Translations under genes and position numbers: made by a program
The notes under the pieces: model-generated
Seen by the model: the letters and a program-made list of their open reading frames with translations, nothing else
What the model was told of the DNA's origin: nothing
Database searches by the model: none
Shown: positions 57,103 to 64,000 of the stretch, in pieces
Layout: the number at the start of each line of letters is the position of its first letter
Numbering within the stretch: the stretch's first letter is position 1
Assembly: GCA_023105745.1 (NCBI GenBank)
Contig: JALGQZ010000006.1
Location: 34,985,686-35,049,685, forward strand
DNA from: Austropuccinia psidii
Lineage: Eukaryota > Basidiomycota > Pucciniomycetes > Pucciniales > Sphaerophragmiaceae
Direction of reading: 5' to 3'
Length of the DNA stretch: 64,000 nt

Positions 57103-57779
57103 TGTCACAAGGGCCTTCTAAGTGAAGAGCACCTTGAACTCAGTATACTGGAACTCCCATATGCAGGCCTCAGATGGAATAACATTTAACACAATTTAAA
57201 TTGTATTAAGGATAGGATTTCTACTGAAATAAGTATAAGAAAGAAAAAACAATAAGAATAAGAATAAAAAATAAAATACCCAACCACAAACAGTTCCAAG
57301 TCCCTGTTTCAACCTATCAGAAAGAAAGAGATGGGTTAAGAAGGATTTGGCTACCACAACGTCACTGAAAAGGTAAGGAAATGCAAATACAAACTTAAAA
57401 CCAATAAATATAATATTTTAAAGTAAAGAATAAGAATGTTCATTTAATAATAAATAAAATGTATTAATTAACTGGGAAAAGGTCCACAGGGGGGAAAGAG
57501 GGGCTGTTATATGTGATAATACACCAGCCCTCATCCAACAAGTGAATTTCCTTGAGAGGAATCTTCATCTACATTTATTTGTATAATTCAGCCCCTGCAT
57601 GGATGCACAAGTTCTTTAAAAGAGGGGTGGTGGAGCTAGGTGATCATACAGTTTCTGAATTGTGAATCCAAAACTGTACTTGGTGAATCTAGCCTGTAAA
57701 AGTGTTGACAGGTTGTATTGATGAAAAAAGCCGTATGCATGTCTCAGGAAAAAGATTTCCTGAATCTGTTTACTGATAT
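57103..57779 (-). mobile_element. LTR I (A/E family), inserted in H and cut by J
   Basis: TGTCACAAGGGCCTTCTAAG matches the A and E LTR starts and can be followed through GGGGCTG.TATATGTGA, CAGCCTGTAAAAGTGTTGACAGG and TGAATCTGTTTACTGATA. There it breaks at TGTGAG, the start of element J. The rest should lie beyond J, outside the window. Confidence 0.8.
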
Positions 57780-59704
57780 TGTGAGCCTTGAGGTATATTT
57801 TACATACCCAAATAGGCCACAATTATCTTAAAAAGAAATTTTGAATTATGCATAACTCATAAGTCATGCATATATCAAAAATTCATCATTTTCAATTTCA
57901 GGAAAAGATGAATAACTTTTTATTGAGTAAGTAAATCCATGGATTTAAGACCAGATTTGGATTCTACACAAACATTCACCTAGGGTATCTCCATAGAGTG
58001 AATAAGCTCAAATTAACTCTTTGAGGTGGTAAAATGGAAAATACTTCAATACCACATCATCAATACCACATAAAAGATCTGTGAAAATTTTTGTTTTTCT
58101 TATTTTCACGCCAAAATAATGGGAAAGTGAGAAATCCCATGTTACATATACACTAAGAATAGTGTTATGCATGTTTTGAGCACTTAATATCATGGTATTC
58201 TTACATTGAATTTTGGTACACCCATAGTGGATATCTCAATTTAAGCTTAAATTACTATTTTGACGTAAAAAATAGGCAAGGGGGACAAAAGACATCAAAG
58301 AGAGCCAGGGTACCCAACTTCTGAGGACTCCGAGGCATGGATAGCTCCAAAGCTTGGTTCCATGGCTGATCTTGACCCAATTGGTAAACTAAACCTCTTT
58401 GGGGACTTTGTTACCATGTCACAACTACTGTAAATCTTAAGAAAATAGCAAATAACCTGCTATTTTGACATGCCAAGGAGGTAAAGAGCTACTTAGACTC
58501 CTGTAACCACGTCAATTCTTAATGACTTTCCATGGATAAACCCCAAAAGAGTAATCAAAACCCTTTTTGGACTTGTATCCATTGATTTACCTCATAGCAA
58601 CCAGTGAAACACTGATATTTGCAATTCTACGTAGAAATGAGGTAAAAACTTCAAAAATTCATTAAAAATACAATTCTCAATGAATATTTATGAAACTTTC
58701 AGGACCAATAGAGAACTGTATTATCTATGGTACAAAAAAAAGAATTTTAGTTTTACTAGTAAAATTGAAAGTTTTACTTATATTCCATTCTTGACCATTC
58801 TACGTGAAACACTGAATCTTCAAAAATTCACAGTAATTAAAATCTGTGATGAAATTGGCAATAACATTGATAACTTTGAGAAATCAATGATTATTTTGGA
58901 ATAAAAGAAGATTTACACATGTTACTCCTTTTATTCTTAACCATATTGGGGTTGGTAGTCACGTAAAAGCATCAATTAAGTAATTATGATAATCTTACGT
59001 GACAACAGATGATGCAATAATTAATCCAAAAAAGGTTTATTGTTTTCTCACTCATTGGTTTTTCAGTTTGTTCCATGGCACGCCTCTGTGAGCTGTTGTT
59101 GACTTAAAAGAAGCCTCTTCTTGCTGTTTTTTCCGTATCATCATCTTATCAATTTATTAAATCATTATTACCAACAAGTAAGTATTAGTTACAAGCTATT
59201 CTTAAGAGTTTTAAATCTTTCAGAATCAACCAGAAAGACGTGAAATAATAGAATCCAACTATATATTGTTGTAATACTGTTATAAATCCTTTTGATCCGT
59301 TAAATCTACAATTCCACCTCAAATTTCTCTACTTTTATCTATCAATAAGTTCTTTGGAGTATTAGTGAGTCATTTATCTTTAATTCTTAAAGTTTTTCTC
59401 TAGTAATAGTTTTCTTCAAGAATTATCTTTATAATTATTCTTGTAAAATATAATTATATATTAAAATAATTTTATTATTTTAATAAAAGAAGTTTTTATT
59501 ATTAAATTCTTCTTGTAATTGATTCTTGTAGACAATTACTGCTCACTGTTATAATCACTAGTAGTGTATAACATGTGAAAGAAATAATTTTATAATTATT
59601 TAATTGTGGTTATAATAATTTTTTATTATTATATTTCATAAGAACAGACATAGTACTGTTGATTAATAGTAATATTATCATCAGTTTCATAGTCACATCT
59701 TACA
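57780..59704 (+). repeat. 5' LTR of element J
   Basis: 1925 bp, TGTGAGCCTTGAGG...CATCTTACA. The early inverted repeat is GGTATATTTTACATACC (57792-57808). Shared blocks: ACCTAGGGTA, TACGTAGAAATGAGG, CTTCAAAAATTCATTAAAAAT, GCACGCCTCTG. A CAA/GTAAGT donor shape is at 59178, where the intact element has CAG/GTAAAG (16478). Confidence 0.9.
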
Positions 59705-59722
59705 TTTGGGGGCCTGGCCATG
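59705..59722 (+). other. Primer-binding-like site of element J
   Basis: TTTGGGGGCCTGGCCATG follows the LTR end. It differs by one base from the site of the intact gypsy; the change, CG to CA, is of the CpG-decay type. Confidence 0.6.
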
Positions 59723-60182
59723 ATTTTATCCATAGACTTGGCTTTAATCATATTCTAGACTTCATTTCAAACTACCATACCTACCAATATCTCATATTTG
59801 GAGGTTTTGGCGTGTTTTTTGAACCTTGTACCCTTAATTAATATATTTTTAAGCTCTAAAATATATCAATTTAATATTTTTTTTCTTTCATTTTAAAATT
59901 AAAATAATTCTTATTTTTGAAATGGTTTTGGAAATATTTTTCATTGAGGAATTTGGTTTAATTTTATACTGTTTTACACATGGCTTTTTCACATCCAAAA
60001 ACTTATAAAATTATTCATTGGGTTACTCTGAATTAATTTTCATTCAAAATCTTAAATTTTAATTTTGTTTCTTTAAAAAGAATAATTTTTTTAATATTAA
60101 AAAATATAAAAGTTATAAAAAATCTTTAAAAATATTTTAAATAGTATAAAAAATAATTTTTTCTCTTTTATAATTTTTCTAG

Positions 60183-60389
60183 TGTCTTTAATCAAATACT
60201 GTGCAACTGGCAACAGACTCAGTAAAAGATATATCACTAGTCCATAATCTGAAGAAAGTATTGAGGTGCAAATTGCTAAAAGAGGCACCTTATTTAATTC
60301 TGAACAGAATAAATTACCACCAAAAGGTGTGTTTTTATCTTTATTTTTACTCTTTATCCTTAAATTGACGTAAAAATGGTGCATACCAG
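60183..60389 (+). other. Candidate leader exon (60183-60326) and 63-nt intron (60327-60389) of element J
   Basis: TTTTTCTAG precedes the exon and AAAAG/GTGTGT ends it. The intron has TTGAC and ends ACCAG. The exon holds no ATG. The phase is the same as in the intact element, and joining leads to GAA-ATG-GAA in the +1 frame. The exon carries one in-frame stop (TAA), in line with decay of this copy. Confidence 0.45.
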
Positions 60390-63300
60390 AAATGGAAGCA
60401 ACTATTCAGTCCAACCAGATGGATGTGGACAAGGAAGAGGCAAGACCAAATCCAGTAGTGCCAAGTCTTCCACAAGAAAGACACATTTGGAGGATGCCAG
60501 AGTTGTCCCCCATTCCCCAAGGTCTGTACCAACAGATTTTGACGTGAATTCAGAGCCTGAACTGATTTATGGTAATATTTCCAGGGCTGAACCACTTTCA
60601 GGTGGCAGCAATAGAAATATATCAATGCCAGTACAAAAACTGGTTCAGAGCAGCCAAGGAAGAGGAGTGGGAAATCTGCCCAAGCCTTTGGCAGGGGGCC
60701 ATGAACTCCTAATTACACATCAAGAGCTTTCTGGGTCAGGAGAAGACCATAGAACTCTTAGGAGGTTGGAGCCCCCTGTCTTGCAAAGACAAGGTCAAAA
60801 AGATAAAGAATTGGTTGAAGAACCAAAGTCTTTTATCCATAGACCAGAAGAAAGAGTTGGAAATGACTCCAGCTTTGGAGACAGAGGCACCAGTGGCATC
60901 TACCAGCTCCAAACCAGCTCCAGACATGTCCAAAGACAAGCCCAAAGGACCTCAGAAGAACCAGAGAGGTCCCAAGAACCATCAAGGAAAGGGCAAAGGC
61001 AAAGCCAATTGGCACAGACCTTACCCACACGGGTACAGGATCCCCAAATTGGAGCCTTCAGCCATGGACAGTGTCTTTAATATGGCCAGAACTCTGATGG
61101 AATTCACAGCCAAAGAGCAGGAAAGGATGAACAGAAACTCTCCACGGAAATAATTGGTGTACAGACTAGTATTAATGTAGAAATTGGTAAACTTGATGGA
61201 AAGTTAACTAAAATTACATCAGATATACTTGAATTAAAGAAAAATGACAAAAAATACTTTCAATTGTACCAAGTGACAAATTCCAAACTTGACTCAATTA
61301 CCAATTCTTGCAAAAGAATTGAAAATATGTGCCAAATTCAGCATGATGAAATGGAAGATCTTTCCATTTTTAAGGGGAATGATCAACTTACAATTTTGCA
61401 AGACCAAGTCTTAAAAATAGTTGAGAATACCAATCAATTTGCCATACACTTAGCAAAAAGTGACAGTGAAAGGCAGAAGTTGAAGAATGAAAGAATTGCA
61501 AGTGTGGAACAAATTCATAAGAACCATGAACCACATATGCCAAGACATTCTACACCTTTAACTGAAGAGAAACTTTCTGTTAAAGAAAGTCTCACCCCAT
61601 TCTTAGGATAAAATGCCTACTCTACAAGGGATATTCCCAAAATAGAAGAATGGCCAACATTCTCTGGTGAAGGAGAATACAACCATATTGAATTCATAAG
61701 GACTATTGATATGTTGCAAGAAGACTTTAATATACCTGATGAAATAATAGTGGGAAAATTACACTGTTTGTTTACCAGAACTGCAAAGAAATGGTATTAC
61801 AAAATGAGGATTGATCATGGTAAACATGACTGGTCTTGGTGGAAATCTGAAGTGATTACCAAATGGGCCAATAATTCTTGGAGGTTTAAAATGGAAAATG
61901 CTTTTGAAAGTGCCATTTTTAACTCAGAAAAAGACAAACCACTTACTTGGTTCTTCAAACAAAAAGATAGATTATCTGCTTTACACCCAGATATGTCTGA
62001 CACTATGATTAATATGAAAATATTAAGAAAGTGTGGAGGAGAACTGGAACATGCTATCAAAAGCAGATGTGTGGAACCTTGTTCAACAGAGGACTACATT
62101 AATGCTATGGAAGATATCATTACCAGAACAAGAATTGGTAAGACTTGGATTAAAAACCCAATAGAGTCCAAAATAGTCTCAAAGATTCCTAGAGAGGAAA
62201 GAAGACCAGAAAGACCTGTCTTGAAGTGTAATAAATGTGGAAGTACTTCACATTTAGCCAACACTTGTCCTAAGAAGACAAAAATCAATGAAATTCAAGT
62301 CATTGAATAAATTCAGTGTACTGAAGAGAAAGAAGAGTCTGATCAAGATTCTGCAGTCTCTGAAGATACACCAGTGGAGGACTATCCCATTGAGAACATT
62401 TCAGCTTTCTTTGAGGTCACAGAAGTCCATACCCACTTGCCACAATACTGTGAGGATTGCTGCAACCTGATCAATATCCAAGTTGCCAGAATGTGTAAAA
62501 CAAAACCTGCTAGAGGAAAGGGTTATACTGCTGGGGCATCCTGTATCACATCAGTTCTGATGAGTGATATTGAAGCCAAAGTAAATTTGGATACAGGGGC
62601 ATTTTGCACTTGTGTGGGCAAAGATTATCTCCAAATTATACTTCCTGAATGGAAAAACCATCTATTACCAGTAGAAGGTGTACAATTCAGTAGTGCCAGT
62701 AACAATATGTACCCCTGGGCATATTGGACACTAATATTGTATTCCCACATCCAGCAGGAAGTGTAAGAATGAAAACTGAGATTGTAGTAATGGATAATTG
62801 CACATCTCAGCACATCATTCTTGGAAATGATTACTTAAATATTTATGGTATTGATATAAATAACCATAAGGACAGATATTTCACAATTGTAGATAACAAG
62901 AGACAAAAATTTGCTTTCTCCGATATGCCAAAACAGATATCTGTAGTATCTTCTGTCAAGGATACTTACAAAGATGAATTTGTGACTAATCAACTTGTTG
63001 AAGCACAAATTAATCAATCATTGTCACCAAAGATGAGGAATGAACTTATTAATGTGTTATACACATATAAAAATGCATTTGCCTCTTATAATGAACCATT
63101 AGGCGCTATAAGAGGACATGAAGTTGATATTACTCTTAATATTGACAGACCATATCCTCCAGTACTTAGAAGACCAGCTTATCCAGCCAGTCCCAGAGCT
63201 AGAGAAGCCTTGGAAAAACATATCCAAGAGTTAATCCAACTTGGTGTGCTAAGGAAAGTAGGCCATAATGAGGAAGTTGAAGTGACAACACCTGTTATTA

Positions 63301-64000
63301 TTGCAGGGAATAATGATAAGTCAAGAATGGTTGGAGATTTCAGAGCATTGAATACCTACACAGTTCCAGATAGGTATCCAATCCCTATAATTCAAGAAAC
63401 CTTGACTCAATTGTCTAAAGCCAAGTATATAACATCAATGGATGCATTGAAAGGCTTCCATCAAAATGTTTTGATGCCTAAAGCTAAGAAATTACTTAGA
63501 ATTATCACTTACTGTGGTATTTTTGAGTATCTTAGAATGCCATTTGGCATTAAAAATGCTCCATGCCATTATCAAAGGATGATGAACACCATCTTTCCTA
63601 CAGAATTTTCTGAAGGATGGCTTATCATTTATATTGATGATATTATCATATGTTCTGATTCATGGTCTTTGCACCTTGAAAGACTTGCAAGAGTACTTCA
63701 TAAAGTTGCAGAAGTGAACATGAAAATTTCACTTAAGAAATGCAATTTTGGTTTTGAAGAACTCAAAGCATTAGGACATATTGTTTATGGTTTAAGCTTG
63801 GGTATTGACAAAAACAAAGTAGCAGCAGTGTTACTTAAACCAATACCCCAGAATAAAAAATAAATGATGTCTTTTCTTGGGTTTGCCAGTTACTATAGGC
63901 AACACCTGAAAGACTTTGCAATTCTAGCCAAGTCACTTTATAGAATCTGTGATCAACAGACTGTATTTGAGATGACACAGTAGAGAATTAAAGCTTATTA
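60376..64000 (+). pseudogene. Gag-Pol of element J, broken, incomplete at window end
   Basis: Frame 0 begins MVHTRNGSNYSVQ. It has the capsid block [18 protein letters not shown] (61640-61700), a zinc knuckle [14 protein letters not shown] (about 62228-62270), and protease [12 protein letters not shown] (about 62590). RT has [13 protein letters not shown] and YIDDIII (about 63630). Breaks: stops at 61078, 61609 and 62308, a frameshift at about 62720, and stops at 63861 and 63980. Compared with the intact protein the order is the same and the core is similar, but gag N-terminal sequence differs widely. It is inactive as it stands. Confidence 0.92.
60701..61153 (+). pseudogene. Overprinted +1 ORF of element J
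   Basis: Same relative frame as the +1 ORF of the intact gypsy: ATG-AAC-TCC at 60701, a stop at codon 4 (TAA 60710), then open for 147 codons to TAA 61151. It contains FLGQEKT, WLKNQSLLS, a Lys/Gly/Gln-rich middle, PYPHGYRIPK and [11 protein letters not shown], and ends PRK-stop where the other ends PKK-stop. An upstream +1 stretch from ATG 60392 (MEATIQSNQMD, then ERHIWRMPEL) matches 17992-18126. Gag in this region has a stop (61078), while the +1 frame stays open across the same bases. Confidence 0.65.

Larger units (their letters stand above)
57780..64000 (+). mobile_element. Element J: plus-strand relative of the intact gypsy, runs off the window
   Basis: The 5' LTR is 57780-59704, with a primer-binding-like site after it, a leader, then gag-pol to the window end. 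It is collinear with the intact element at LTR, leader, gag and pol level, and differs by many substitutions. It lies in LTR I. The 3' half is outside the window. Confidence 0.92.

Overview
The window is very AT-rich and CpG-poor and consists almost entirely of nested, mostly decayed Ty3/gypsy LTR retrotransposons. I found no host gene, tRNA or rRNA that I could support. The gag-pol polyproteins (chromodomain integrases of fungal type) and the style of the repeats point to a transposon-swollen rust fungus. My recollection of these protein families fits Austropuccinia psidii (myrtle rust); that is inference from memory, not a search.

Layout. 1-2470: decayed plus-strand pol (element K), followed by its polypurine tract and a repeat-rich LTR from 2471 to about 4400. 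5734-10407: element C, a minus-strand gypsy deleted to integrase and chromodomain between two LTRs. About 10860-11560: inverted LTR fragment of the K type. 14148-26591: a solo LTR (family G, 5-bp duplication TTTCT) interrupted by an intact, recent gypsy at 15055-26075 (LTRs with four differences seen in 2196 bp, duplication CCTGT, one 1922-codon gag-pol). 27004-29067: a solo LTR of family D carrying a 569-bp MITE. 29824-39197: an LTR of element E split by element D (29844-38456), itself carrying an inverted family-G LTR. 39198-42470: E interior, split by a solo LTR (F, 40139-42296). 42619-51964: element A, minus strand, duplication ACTAT, probably inside the LTR of element H. H (minus strand, same family as the intact gypsy) runs to 57102, where LTR I is inserted; LTR I is in turn broken by element J (57780 to the window end, plus strand, decayed relative of the intact gypsy).

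Most interesting biology. In the intact gypsy and in its diverged relative J, the first 780 nt of gag overlap a second, +1-frame reading frame. In an 11-codon block near its end, every nucleotide difference between the two elements is silent in the +1 frame and changes an amino acid in the gag frame. Both elements also share a 62/63-nt intron-like segment that contains the gag-pol ATG. Removing it makes the first AUG of the message fall in the +1 frame. The 1.59-kb leader of the intact element has no ATG at all. This suggests alternative splicing: unspliced RNA would give Gag-Pol and spliced RNA an overprinted accessory protein. Separately, elements A and E carry a plus-strand reading frame of about 393 codons (decayed) antisense to their own 3' region.
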